Source of the DNA: an uncultured Bacteroidota bacterium
GTDB taxonomy: Bacteria > Bacteroidota > Bacteroidia > Chitinophagales > UBA8649
DNA: 39,529 bases
Direction of reading: 5' to 3'
Assembly: GCA_937139485.1 (NCBI GenBank)
Contig: CAKZQD010000095.1
Span: forward strand, 1 to 39,529
Shown: positions 17,965 through 28,011 of the stretch, one piece after another
Layout of the letters: each line of letters opens with the position of its first letter
Numbering within the stretch: position 1 is the stretch's first letter
Notes under the pieces: generated by a model
What the model was told of the DNA's origin: nothing
Databases searched by the model: none
The model's input: only the letters and a program-made list of their open reading frames with translations
Position numbers and translations under genes: made by a program

Positions 17965-19251
17965 ATGAAATACGAACAAATTAATAACAAGCTTTTTATA
18001 GAAAATAGAAAAAGATTTGTTGCACAAATGAAGCCAAATTCGATAGCAATTTTTACTTCAAATGATATTTTTCCAAGAAATGGAGATTCGGCATTTAAAT
18101 ACAGACAAGGCTCAGATATTTTTTATCTTTCGGGTTTAGACCAAGAAGAAACAATTTTGGTTTTATACCCAGATGCTCCTGTAGCTGCATACAAAGAAGT
18201 AGCTTATGTAAGAGAAACCAATGAGCATATTGCAGTTTGGGAAGGAGAGAAGTATACAAAAGAAAAGGCAAGAGAAGTTTCTGGAATTAATTCAATATCT
18301 TGGAATGATAATTTTCTTAATGCCCAGTTAGGAGCTATGCTAAACCAAGCAAGCCATATTTATTTAAATTTAAACGAAAACGATAGAGCAGAAAGTAAAA
18401 TTGCTACACAAGATGTTCGTTTGTTTAATGAATTGAAAGCTAAATATCCTTTACATAATTTTGAAAGGTCGGCACCAATAATGGCTGCACTAAGATCTAT
18501 AAAGCAAGAAATTGAAATAGATATAATGCAAGATGCTTGTAATATTACTGAATCTGCTTTTAGAAAAGTATTAGATTTTGTAAAACCAGGTATAATGGAA
18601 TACGAAGTAGAAGCAGAAATTATTGCAGAATTTATTAGAAAAAGAGGAAACGGACACGCTTATGAACCTATTGTAGCTTCTGGAGCAAATGCCTGTGTTT
18701 TGCACTATGTAGAAAACAATAGAGAATGTAAAGATGGAGATTTGTTGTTGATGGATTTTGGTTGTGAATATGCAAATTATGCTTCAGATTTAACCAGAAC
18801 TATTCCTGTAAACGGAAAGTTTTCTCCAAGACAAAAAGAAGTTTATCAAGCGTGCTTAAATGTGCACCATAAAGCCAATGATTTAATGAATCCTGGAATT
18901 ACTTTGAACGAATATAATTCAGAAGTAAAAAAGCTAATGCAATCTGCTTTGATAGATATTTCGTTAATAGATAAAACGGCGGCTCAAAAAGAAAAAGATG
19001 CTTTGACTTTAAAGTATTTTCCACATGGAACAAGCCATTACTTAGGATTAGATGTACACGATATTGGAAATAGATATGCAAAAATGGAAGAAAACATGTG
19101 TTTTACCATAGAACCAGGAATATACATAAGAGAAGAAGGCATTGGAATAAGAATAGAAAACGATTTTATAGTAAAATCTGGAAAAAACATAGATTTAATG
19201 AAAAATATTCCAATAGAAGTAGATGAAATTGAAGACTTAATGAATGCCTAA
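17965..19251 (+). CDS. pepP: Xaa-Pro aminopeptidase (M24B)
   Basis: LLMDFGCEYANYASDLTRTIPVNGKF; FPHGTSHYLGLDVHDIG; FTIEPGIYI; IRIENDFIV. Confidence 0.93.
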   Translation: MKYEQINNKLFIENRKRFVAQMKPNSIAIFTSNDIFPRNGDSAFKYRQGSDIFYLSGLDQEETILVLYPDAPVAAYKEVAYVRETNEHIAVWEGEKYTKEKAREVSGINSISWNDNFLNAQLGAMLNQASHIYLNLNENDRAESKIATQDVRLFNELKAKYPLHNFERSAPIMAALRSIKQEIEIDIMQDACNITESAFRKVLDFVKPGIMEYEVEAEIIAEFIRKRGNGHAYEPIVASGANACVLHYVENNRECKDGDLLLMDFGCEYANYASDLTRTIPVNGKFSPRQKEVYQACLNVHHKANDLMNPGITLNEYNSEVKKLMQSALIDISLIDKTAAQKEKDALTLKYFPHGTSHYLGLDVHDIGNRYAKMEENMCFTIEPGIYIREEGIGIRIENDFIVKSGKNIDLMKNIPIEVDEIEDLMNA

Positions 19252-19325
19252 TACCTCTATTTTAAAAATGGAATCATAATTGTAAGTATTTAAAAGAATT
19301 ATCGTCTTAATTAAAAACAAAAAAT

Positions 19326-19850
19326 ATGAAATATATAAAATCAATTGCTGTTTTAGCAATATTATTTTTTACTACAACTGCATTTGTAGTAAATGAGAAA
19401 AATAGCAAACCCTTAGCTTCGAAAGGAGGTTTGGAATGGCATACAGACTTTGAAAAAGCTAGAAAAATAGCTACAGAAGAAAATAAGCCAATTTTTGCCT
19501 TTTTTACTGGAAGTGATTGGTGTGGCTGGTGTATACGTTTACAAAAAAATGTATTTGCCAAAAAAGATTTCATAGATTGGGCAGAAGAAAATGTTGTTTT
19601 ATTGGAACTAGATTTTCCAAAAAGAACACAATTGCCTGAAGACTTAAAGCAACAAAATTATGAATTGGCTAGTCTACTAAAAGTTAGAGGCTACCCTACA
19701 GTTTGGTTTTTGAATACTACATTAAATAACGACACTAAAAAAGTAGAAATTGCTCCTTTAGGAAGTACAGGTTATCCTTCTGGAGCTGTTGCAGGAAAGG
19801 AAGAAGTAAAATTTATTCAAGATGCAAATAGAATTATTGCAAAAAAGTAG
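19326..19850 (+). CDS. Secreted thioredoxin-fold protein
   Basis: Signal peptide; IFAFFTGSDWCGWCIRLQKNVF (CxxC); VRGYPTVWFL cis-Pro. Confidence 0.88.
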   Translation: MKYIKSIAVLAILFFTTTAFVVNEKNSKPLASKGGLEWHTDFEKARKIATEENKPIFAFFTGSDWCGWCIRLQKNVFAKKDFIDWAEENVVLLELDFPKRTQLPEDLKQQNYELASLLKVRGYPTVWFLNTTLNNDTKKVEIAPLGSTGYPSGAVAGKEEVKFIQDANRIIAKK

Positions 19851-19873
19851 CAATTTTTTTTTAAAAAATTATC

Positions 19874-19910
19874 AAAAGCTCATTTGGTTTTACTAAATGG
19901 GCTTTTTTTT
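19874..19910 (+). terminator. Rho-independent terminator
   Basis: AAAAGCTCATTT … AAATGGGCTTTTTTTT. Confidence 0.7.
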
Positions 19911-19993
19911 ACAACACCACCATATAAAGTGTGTAAATTAAAAAGACAATATTTCAAAAATAGAAAAAAGTCCTTTTGAATAAAGTTTAAATT

Positions 19994-22741
19994 CTAATTT
20001 TTGATTTCAGAATTCAATTTTATTTCTCTTATTAAAACATCTCTGGTCATATAGTCATTTGAAATTTGAATATATTGCCCATTTCCATTTTTGGCTAATT
20101 TGCCCATGAGGTTTTTACCTTCTTCTTGTTTCCCAAAACCTACAACAGTAAGTTTCATGTTTTTTTCTGCCTGTTTTTTTACTAACTTATTCAATTCGTT
20201 TTCTGTTAATTCGTTGTTAAACTCAGAAAATAAACCATCTGTTGCTAATATAATTTGGTTATTTCCCTCTGGAATATAGTAGTATTCTAGCATGTCGTAA
20301 GCTGTTGTAATTCCTTTTACACCATTGGTCAATCCACCAGTTTTTAAACTATCTAATGCAGTAATAATTTCGCTTTTATTGTTACCACTTACAGATTCTA
20401 AAACAATATTGGTTTTTTGATTGTATGTAATTATTGCAACTCTGTCTATATCTCTTAGTATAGCTGTAAGGTTTTTAATAGAAGTTTTAAGCATTTCCAT
20501 TTTGTTGTTTTTTGCCATAGAAGTAGAAACATCTATAAGAAACATAATGTTGTTTGCTTGGTATTTTTTTGTAGAAAAAGGATCTTCATCATCTTTTTCA
20601 AGAAGTTCAGTTTCTTTTCTTTTCAATTCTTCAAGTTTGGCTTTATCTCGTTCGTTTTCATTTTTTAAAGCTTTTTTATCTTCTTCCACTTTGTTTAAAT
20701 CATTTTGAATGGCATTGTTTTTTGCCAATAAATCACTTATGTAATTGTTTAAAGAATCTACTTTTTCTTGCTCACGTTTTTTTTCTATAGCTCTAAGTTC
20801 TGCTTTTTTATCATCTTCAAGTTTAGCATTTCTGTTGTTTAGAGCTTCTAGTTGTTCTATAATATTTTGCAAAGAATCTTCTTTGGCTTTATCTACTATT
20901 ATTTTTTCAACTATTATAGGGTCATTATTTTTTGAAGGCAAATAAGAATTATCTTCTGCAATAATTGTTTCTTTTTCAGTGTTTCTATTCTTTTCTGGTG
21001 CTTTATAAGCGGTTAGTTCTGGAGTATTGTTTTCAATTTTTTCTGGTTCGTCTTTAGCAAACGAAAATTCTGTTTTACCAAAAGAAAGTTTACTCAATAA
21101 TTCTTCATTTTCTTTTTGACGTTCTTTTTTGGCTTCATATATTTCTTCGTATAAAGAAGAAACGGGTGTCAATAAAATTTTAAAAACTTCAGATTTGTCA
21201 TCTTTCAATATTTTTATCTCGTTAGAAATGTAACCATCTGCAGTTGCTAAAAAACGGTAATCGCTAGGTGTTATTTCAAGTTCTGCTATTCCTCTTACAT
21301 CAGTTCGCTCATTATGCTTGTTTCTTTTATCGTACAAATCAGATAAAAATATTGAAGCATCTTCAATGGCATCTAACGAATTTTTATCCAATACTCTAAA
21401 AGCATAGTTGTTTTTAGGAATTATTACTGGAATTACTTTTTCTTCACGTTCCTTTTTTTCTTTTGGTGTTTTTACTACTTTCTCTTTAATGTAGCGCTCT
21501 TTATCTGGTGTTTTACTTTTTTGTTCTTTATAAGGCGTATTTTCTACATCCTTTTTATTAGAATTGTCGTTGTTGTCTTTATTGTTAGTATAAAGTTCAT
21601 TTGGGTTTAGCTTATCGGTATTATTGTCCTTTGGTTGTTTTTCCTTATCGTCATATATGTATGGTTTATCTGTAGTCTGCTCATTTTTTTTTGGTTCCTT
21701 GTCTATAGGTTTATTTTTTTCAGACTCTTTATAAGTAGTTACTGTTTGAGGAATTTCATTATCTTCAGAATTGTCTTTCGAAGAAAAAGGATTGTCCTTT
21801 GGTTCATTTTTTATATAATCAATATCTCTTTCAAGTTTATTTTCTCTATTTGGAATGTCAGCTTCTTTTGTATCAATATTTTCTTTTTCCTCTTTAATAT
21901 TTTCCTCTTTCGGAATATTTACATTTTTTGCTTTATCGCTCAATTCGTTTTTTGTTTCCTTGTTTTTTAAGACTTCATTTTTTTTATCAATAGCTTCGTA
22001 ATCTTCTTTTCTTTGTTCGTAAATAGGTTCTGTGTTTTGAACAAAAATAGGTTCTTCGTTTATAGTATTTAATCTTATTCTTAGCGGTGGTGAAGTTTGA
22101 CCTATATATATAGTACCATTATAAGTAACATAATTTGGGTGCGAAACCTTTACCATGTAATTGCCAACAGGAAGTTTTGCTCCAAATTTGCCTCTACTAT
22201 TGCTAAAAAGAGCAACTTCTTTTCTATTTTGAAGTCCTATAATTTCTATTGTTGCACCACTTATAGGAAATTCGGTATCTATTTCTGCTACATCACCTAC
22301 AAGTTCTATTCTAGGTTTACTTAATTCTGGTTTTGCCATTGGGCATTGTATATAGGCTTCTGGCGAAAGCGATTTTATATTTCCAGTAATTTTTAAATTT
22401 ACAGGTTCTGCTCTAGAACCAAAGTAAATAGGAAAAGATCTCGAAAACAGACCTTTACCATCGGTATAGTACATTGCTTTTATAATAATAGTTTCACCAG
22501 GTTCAATAGGTCTGTCTGGAATAACAACATCTAAATCGTTTTCGGTGAAAAGTGGTAAAATGGTTAAACTCATTTTACTTCTATTGGTAAAAGTAAAAAT
22601 AGCTGGCTGATTGTTCCATTGTTCTACATCGCCAAAGCTGTATGTTCTTGAATCAAAAATAAGTCCAAGCTTTTTTAAACTTTGACCATAACTATTTTGA
22701 ATTAAAAAACTTATAATGATTATAGAGATAATATTTTTCAT
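19994..22741 (-). CDS. Large secreted protein: DUF1573-like N-terminus, carboxypeptidase-regulatory-like domains, charged low-complexity linker, coiled coil, C-terminal vWA domain
   Basis: MIDAS motif NIMFLIDVSTSMAKNNKMEMLK … ILATDGLFSE; ISGATIEIIG…GKFGAKLPVGNYMVKVSHPNY; extended Lys/Glu/Asn-rich middle. Confidence 0.85.
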   Translation of the reverse strand: MKNIISIIIISFLIQNSYGQSLKKLGLIFDSRTYSFGDVEQWNNQPAIFTFTNRSKMSLTILPLFTENDLDVVIPDRPIEPGETIIIKAMYYTDGKGLFSRSFPIYFGSRAEPVNLKITGNIKSLSPEAYIQCPMAKPELSKPRIELVGDVAEIDTEFPISGATIEIIGLQNRKEVALFSNSRGKFGAKLPVGNYMVKVSHPNYVTYNGTIYIGQTSPPLRIRLNTINEEPIFVQNTEPIYEQRKEDYEAIDKKNEVLKNKETKNELSDKAKNVNIPKEENIKEEKENIDTKEADIPNRENKLERDIDYIKNEPKDNPFSSKDNSEDNEIPQTVTTYKESEKNKPIDKEPKKNEQTTDKPYIYDDKEKQPKDNNTDKLNPNELYTNNKDNNDNSNKKDVENTPYKEQKSKTPDKERYIKEKVVKTPKEKKEREEKVIPVIIPKNNYAFRVLDKNSLDAIEDASIFLSDLYDKRNKHNERTDVRGIAELEITPSDYRFLATADGYISNEIKILKDDKSEVFKILLTPVSSLYEEIYEAKKERQKENEELLSKLSFGKTEFSFAKDEPEKIENNTPELTAYKAPEKNRNTEKETIIAEDNSYLPSKNNDPIIVEKIIVDKAKEDSLQNIIEQLEALNNRNAKLEDDKKAELRAIEKKREQEKVDSLNNYISDLLAKNNAIQNDLNKVEEDKKALKNENERDKAKLEELKRKETELLEKDDEDPFSTKKYQANNIMFLIDVSTSMAKNNKMEMLKTSIKNLTAILRDIDRVAIITYNQKTNIVLESVSGNNKSEIITALDSLKTGGLTNGVKGITTAYDMLEYYYIPEGNNQIILATDGLFSEFNNELTENELNKLVKKQAEKNMKLTVVGFGKQEEGKNLMGKLAKNGNGQYIQISNDYMTRDVLIREIKLNSEIKN

Positions 22742-22858
22742 AACGAGTTCGAATATATAATAAAACGAAGTAAATACTCCATTTATGTTATTTTAAAAAA
22801 AATATTACAAATTTCGAACCATATATTTAGAATCATTGTTTACTTTTATTTTTCAAAA

Positions 22859-23638
22859 ATGAGGAAATACCTTTACATATTACTATTTTGTATTTGTTCA
22901 GTTTCTGGCTTTGCTCAGAAAAAAAACAATAAAACTTTTAACGCAGAAGGCGATAATGCCATTTATACAAAAGAATGGGGACTGGGTTTAAGGTTTCATA
23001 CAAACGGTTATAGTGCTTTTTTCGAACACGTTTGGATAAGAGATATAAAGAGAAGAAAACTAATTCAAGCAAACTTTTTCATTTATTCAGATTTTAGAGA
23101 AAGAAAAATAGAAACCATTTATAATACAGATCCAAAATCGTTTAAATACTACTATGGAAAAGTAAACAATTTTTATGCATTAACATTATTGTATGGCAAT
23201 AGACGTGTAATTGCCAATAAATCTGAAACTTCAGGAGTAAAATTATCACTTAGCTATATGGGAGGAATTTCTTTAGGATTTTTAAAGCCATATTATTTAA
23301 GATTTGTAGAACAAGATGCATTTGGTTTTCAATTCACAGATGAAGGCTATACAGAAGAAAACCGAGAAGCCTTTTTAAATGACAACCCTACTACTTCAAA
23401 AGTATTTGGAGCAGGAAGTTTTGGAAAAGGCTTTAATAAAATTCAATTTTTACCTGGTTTACAAGCCAAAGTTGGTTTAAATTTTGATTTTGCTAGAAAA
23501 AGTAATTTAGTAACAAGCCTTGAAGTAGGAACACAAATAGACGTGTTTTATAAAAAAGTAAAAACATATATTACCCGAAACAATAAGCCATATATATTAA
23601 ATATTTACCTTTCTATGCAAATAGGTAAAAGAAATTAA
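22859..23638 (+). CDS. Secreted/outer-membrane beta-barrel-like protein
   Basis: Signal peptide MRKYLYILLFCICSVSGFAQ; alternating hydrophobic strands; ends NIYLSMQIGKRN. Confidence 0.65.
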   Translation: MRKYLYILLFCICSVSGFAQKKNNKTFNAEGDNAIYTKEWGLGLRFHTNGYSAFFEHVWIRDIKRRKLIQANFFIYSDFRERKIETIYNTDPKSFKYYYGKVNNFYALTLLYGNRRVIANKSETSGVKLSLSYMGGISLGFLKPYYLRFVEQDAFGFQFTDEGYTEENREAFLNDNPTTSKVFGAGSFGKGFNKIQFLPGLQAKVGLNFDFARKSNLVTSLEVGTQIDVFYKKVKTYITRNNKPYILNIYLSMQIGKRN

Positions 23639-23679
23639 TTTTATGACAATAACATGATAATAAATTTAGGCATTGTTTA

Positions 23680-23687
23680 TATATTTG
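23680..23687 (+). promoter_or_regulatory. -7 box TATATTTG of the 23718 gene
   Basis: Exact match, 30 nt upstream of ATG 23718; lies inside the TTG-extended ORF. Confidence 0.5.
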
Positions 23688-23717
23688 AGTCAATTATTTA
23701 CCAAAAACAGAAAAGAT

Positions 23718-26700
23718 ATGAAAAAAGTATTATTTTTTACATTAATTATTGCAGCAGCAGTGTCTTATGGAGTATTCAATTATACTGCAGGAAATGCAAG
23801 CCAAGCTGAAAAAGTAACAAAAGAAAGTTTTATTGCAAAGCAAGAACGAAAAACCCAAAGTGCTTTAGGCTACTTAGAATGGAGAAATGAGTTGTTGAAA
23901 AATGAAATAACTGGAGAAATTGACCCTCAAGATTATTACAAAGCAGTAAATAAAGCAAACCAATTAAAAACACAATCTCTAGCTAATAAAACAAACGGGC
24001 CATTAGCATTGGAATGGGTAAGTAGAGGTCCAGATAGTCAAGGAGGAAGAACAAGAACAATTTTGGTTGATAAGGATAATGAAAATTTAGTTTTTACAGG
24101 AGGAGTTTCTGGTGGTCTTTGGAAATCTATAGATGGTGCTCAAAACTGGGAAAGAGTTTCTGGTTGGGGAGATAATAACTGTGCTATAATGAGCATTGCA
24201 CAATCTATAAACGGTACTTTGTTTGTAGGTACTGGAGAATCTATTGGAGGTTCGCCAACTGGAGGAGGTGCAAATCCACAAGTTCAGTTTAATGCATCAA
24301 TAACAGGAAATGGAATTTATAAATCAAATGATTTAGGTGATACTTGGGCTCAAGTAACGCAAACTGATGAGTTTGCAACACCTACCTTTTCTGGAGAATG
24401 GGCTTCTGTAAATATGATGGCAACACATCCAGTAAATACAAATCTTTTAATAGCAGCAAATAAATCTGGACTAAGAGTGTCTACAAATGCTGAAGCAGCA
24501 GATCCTGCATTTACAAATATTTCTGGTGTAAATGGAGCAGCTACAGATATTCAATTTACTAGTGATGGTAGTGATGCTTGGGCAGCCGTAAATGGAACAT
24601 TGTATAAATCATCTGATTTGGCAGGAAATTTTGCTTCTTGGTCGCAAACTACTCCAACAAATTCTAGTAGAGCACAACTAGCAATTTCTACAGTAGATGC
24701 AAATGGCGAATACACTATTTATGCATCTTTTACTAATGGATCGGGATGTATGGTAGGTGTTTACAAATCTGAAGATAAAGGAACTACTTGGACACAAATT
24801 ATTTTTGCTGGAGGACAAGATCCTTTTGATCAACCTACTGGTGATGGTGGAGATTGTCAAGGATGGTATGACCACTGTATAGCAGTAAATCCTGCAGATA
24901 AAGATAAGATTTATATTGGCGGTATTACATTTTATACTTGGGGCGCAGGTTCTGGAGGTATTAAAAGAGCAGATCAAATTGACTCTGAAAGTGCTGGTTC
25001 TTTAGACCCTAATTATATACACGCTGATAAACACTTTATTAAATTTAATCAACACGATCTTACAGGTAATACTATGTATATTACTGGTGATGGTGGTATA
25101 AATAAATGTGTTAATGCAAATGACGGTTTTCCTGATAATATGGTTTATACAGAAAACAATAAAAATTTCACAACTTTGCAATGTTATGGTGTAGGTTCTG
25201 GTAAATATGGTGAAGTAATGGCTGGAGCACAAGATAATGGTACACAATATGTAGATTATAAAGGTATTTCTCCTAAAGCAGCAAAGGAAGTTTCTGGGGG
25301 CGATGGTGTAGCTGGTGCAGAAATTTCTAACTTAAGTCCTGACATTTTATTTTCTGGGAGTCAATATGGAAGTTTGCTAAGATCATTGAATAATGGTGAG
25401 TCTGCTACAAGCTTTTTAGATGAGAATATTAATCCAGGTAACTGTACTTATCAAACTTGTGCAATTGTTAACGCTCCACAAACTTGTGATGATGTACAAG
25501 GTGTTGCTCAAGATTTTATTTATAGTTTTTATTTAATGGAATCTCATCAAAGATTAGCACCAAAGAAAGATATATTTATTTATGCAAGAGATGAAGAAAT
25601 TGTTTTACCAGGTGGTGTTGTTCAAATTATTAAAGATACTATTTACCCAGGAGATGTTACAGAAAAAGTTACAAATGCTAAAATTCCTGGATTAGATTTA
25701 AATGGTTTAGGTATTACTTATGAATTGCCAGCAGGAGAAACATTACTCCCTGGAGATACTTTCTTTTTTGATAATAATTTTGATGCTAAGTATTTTATAA
25801 AATCTAATTGTGGTTCTAATTTCTTTGTTTGTACAAACCCTTTACAAGAAGGAACATCTCCAAGATTTTCTTCTATAACATTAGGTACACAAAGTGGAAT
25901 AAGAAGAATGGATGCTTCTGCAGATGGAGATATGCTTGCAGCAGTATCTGGTAGTAGAGTAATTATTATGCAAGGATGGGATGCTTACGATCTTGATGCA
26001 CCTAGTACAGTAACAAATGTACAAGTAAATTTATCTGGCTTAGGTGGAGGTCAATTAAATGGTGTTAGTGTAAATAAAAGCAATAAAGATCATGTTTTAG
26101 TTACTGAAGCAGGTTATGGTAGTACAGATAAGGTATTTGTTTCTTTTAATGCAACATCTGCAAATCCTACTTTTGTAAATATTCATAATAATTTACCAGA
26201 AATGCCTATTTATGGTTGTATAATCGATAAAGCAAATCCTTTAAGATACGTATTGGGTACTGAGCTAGGTATTTGGGCTACAAACGATGGTGGTGAAAAT
26301 TGGTTTGAAGAAAATGAAGGAATGGGTGGAAGATTTCCGGTATATAGAGTTAGACAGCAATGGATGAATAATTTTGATTGCGATTTAATTTCTGCTGGTA
26401 CACTTGGAGCAGGTATGTTTACTAGTACTACATTGATGGAATGTGCTAATAAAGATAACTTAATTTGGGGTAGACCAGATGATGTAACTTCTATAACAAA
26501 AGTTAATGAAGATTTACTAAATGTTTCGGTTTATCCAAATCCAGTAGTTGACTATGCAAACTTAGGTTTCTACTTAAATAAACCTACTGATGTTACTGTT
26601 AAGATTATTGATATAACTGGTAAAATAGTAAGCCAAAAGATTTATAAAGGCTTAAATTCTGGCGATCAAAAATTGAAATACGATATGTCTGATTTAGCAT

Positions 26701-26771
26701 CTAGTACTTATTTTGCTGTAGTATCTTCAGATGGTGTAAGATTTAATAATAGATTGTTTATTAAGAAATAA
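23718..26771 (+). CDS. BNR/sortilin-type beta-propeller protein with T9SS C-terminal sorting domain
   Basis: GGVSGGLWKSIDGAQNWERVSGW, GIYKSNDLGDTWAQV, GVYKSEDKGTTWTQI repeats; C-terminus VSVYPNPVVDYANLGFYL…RLFIKK. Confidence 0.88.
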   Translation: MKKVLFFTLIIAAAVSYGVFNYTAGNASQAEKVTKESFIAKQERKTQSALGYLEWRNELLKNEITGEIDPQDYYKAVNKANQLKTQSLANKTNGPLALEWVSRGPDSQGGRTRTILVDKDNENLVFTGGVSGGLWKSIDGAQNWERVSGWGDNNCAIMSIAQSINGTLFVGTGESIGGSPTGGGANPQVQFNASITGNGIYKSNDLGDTWAQVTQTDEFATPTFSGEWASVNMMATHPVNTNLLIAANKSGLRVSTNAEAADPAFTNISGVNGAATDIQFTSDGSDAWAAVNGTLYKSSDLAGNFASWSQTTPTNSSRAQLAISTVDANGEYTIYASFTNGSGCMVGVYKSEDKGTTWTQIIFAGGQDPFDQPTGDGGDCQGWYDHCIAVNPADKDKIYIGGITFYTWGAGSGGIKRADQIDSESAGSLDPNYIHADKHFIKFNQHDLTGNTMYITGDGGINKCVNANDGFPDNMVYTENNKNFTTLQCYGVGSGKYGEVMAGAQDNGTQYVDYKGISPKAAKEVSGGDGVAGAEISNLSPDILFSGSQYGSLLRSLNNGESATSFLDENINPGNCTYQTCAIVNAPQTCDDVQGVAQDFIYSFYLMESHQRLAPKKDIFIYARDEEIVLPGGVVQIIKDTIYPGDVTEKVTNAKIPGLDLNGLGITYELPAGETLLPGDTFFFDNNFDAKYFIKSNCGSNFFVCTNPLQEGTSPRFSSITLGTQSGIRRMDASADGDMLAAVSGSRVIIMQGWDAYDLDAPSTVTNVQVNLSGLGGGQLNGVSVNKSNKDHVLVTEAGYGSTDKVFVSFNATSANPTFVNIHNNLPEMPIYGCIIDKANPLRYVLGTELGIWATNDGGENWFEENEGMGGRFPVYRVRQQWMNNFDCDLISAGTLGAGMFTSTTLMECANKDNLIWGRPDDVTSITKVNEDLLNVSVYPNPVVDYANLGFYLNKPTDVTVKIIDITGKIVSQKIYKGLNSGDQKLKYDMSDLASSTYFAVVSSDGVRFNNRLFIKK

Positions 26772-26795
26772 ATAATCACATTGAAATATAATTTT

Positions 26796-26828
26796 AAAAG
26801 GGCTAACAAATATTTGTTAGCCCTTTTT
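26796..26828. terminator. Perfect bidirectional rho-independent terminator
   Basis: AAAAGGGCTAACAAATATTTGTTAGCCCTTTTT. Confidence 0.85.
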
Positions 26829-26907
26829 GATTTGGTTGAAGTATTTTAATAAATTAGATTCTTTGCAATAGATTTCTTTCTAACTTTTTGAAAAATTTAA
26901 TTATTGA

Positions 26908-27170
26908 TTACTTTTCAAAAAGTACTTTTACATTTAATGGAAGTTTGTTTTTGCTGAAAAATAAATTGCCATTATCTAAAAAAATCCATGTATTTACCGC
27001 TCATAAAAAAGCCAAATTCATTTGAATTTGGCTTTTTTATCTTTGCTTTATTTTTTTTAAATCATCATCAGTATCTTCAAATACATTTCTTAAATTACCT
27101 GCTGTATTTTCAATTTAAGTATTATTCTCTTCATAAGAATATAAAGCAATTGTTAATACAGTTTTAAACA
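26908..27170 (-). pseudogene. Decayed minus-strand gene remnant(s)
   Basis: Minus-strand fragments (N)TWIFLDNGNLFFSKNKLPLNVKVLFEK* (26908-26988) and …YSYEENNT*IENTAGNLRNVFEDTDDDLKKIKQR* (from 27037). A perfect terminator directly follows the latter. Confidence 0.35.
27005..27038. terminator. Perfect rho-independent terminator hairpin
   Basis: AAAAAAGCCAAATTCATTTGAATTTGGCTTTTTT. Confidence 0.85.
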
Positions 27171-27219
27171 ATAACTTTAATAGAATATTGTACAGTAAAT
27201 ATTAAAGTAAAATATAAAA

Positions 27220-27876
27220 TTATCCTTTAGAGTTTTTATGGTCGGCTAAAAATTTAGCTAAACCAATATCAGTAAGTGGATGATTGAATAAACCCATAAT
27301 AGAACTTAATGGACAAGTTGCTATATCGGCACCTATTTCTGCGCATTTTAAAATATGTAAGGGATTTCTTATAGAAGCAGCTAAAACTTCAGTAGCATAG
27401 CCATAATTTTGATAAATATGTACAATTTGTTCTATTAATTGAACACCGTCCCAGTTGATGTCATCTATTCTACCTATAAACGGGCTTACCATTGTAGCTC
27501 CTGCTTTTGCTGCTAATAATGCTTGTCCAGCAGAAAAAATTAATGTGCAGTTGGTTTTTATTCCTTTATCAGAAAAGTATTTAATAGCTTTTATTCCTTC
27601 TGCTATCATTGGTACTTTTACTACTATATTTTTGTGCAATGCAGCAAGTTCTTCACCTTCTTTAATCATTCCTTCAAAATTTGTAGAAATAACTTCTGCA
27701 CTTACAGGGCCATCAACTAAGTTGCAAATGTCTACATAGTGTTGTAAAACTGCTTTTGGTTCTGAAATGCCTTCTTTTGCCATTAATGATGGGTTGGTTG
27801 TAACGCCATCTAACACGCCAAGTTGCGCAGCTTCTTTAATTTGTTCTAAATTTGCAGTATCTATAAAAAAATTCAT
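27220..27876 (-). CDS. Transaldolase / fructose-6-phosphate aldolase family (TalC-type)
   Basis: [91 protein letters not shown]. Start set by the -7 box at 27898-27905. Confidence 0.93.
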   Translation of the reverse strand: MNFFIDTANLEQIKEAAQLGVLDGVTTNPSLMAKEGISEPKAVLQHYVDICNLVDGPVSAEVISTNFEGMIKEGEELAALHKNIVVKVPMIAEGIKAIKYFSDKGIKTNCTLIFSAGQALLAAKAGATMVSPFIGRIDDINWDGVQLIEQIVHIYQNYGYATEVLAASIRNPLHILKCAEIGADIATCPLSSIMGLFNHPLTDIGLAKFLADHKNSKG

Positions 27877-27897
27877 TGTCTTTTGTTTTATTTTATG

Positions 27898-27905
27898 CAA
27901 AAATA
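27898..27905 (-). promoter_or_regulatory. -7 box TATTTTTG of the transaldolase gene
   Basis: 22 nt upstream of ATG 27876 on the minus strand. Confidence 0.45.
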
Positions 27906-28011
27906 GAAAGATGCGCTAGCTTTGTAAATAAAGAAATTAACAATATGTTTATTCTTATTAACTTTGTAAGAAATCATTAAGATTTACGTCTTAATTACAT
28001 AAACCATAAGC

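Noticed and set aside
21635-21970. 111-aa hydrophobic ORF antisense to the vWA protein
   Set aside because: Phe/Ile/Cys-rich sequence arises from reading the Lys/Glu/Asn-rich linker on the opposite strand; not a real membrane protein.
22741-22830. tRNA-like GTTCGAAT near 22746
   Set aside because: No acceptor, anticodon or D-arm context; a chance T-loop-like octamer in a divergent promoter region.
24087-25247. Several antisense ORFs within the T9SS beta-propeller gene
   Set aside because: Repetitive Thr/Ser/Gly codons on the sense strand produce long antisense frames; no independent support.
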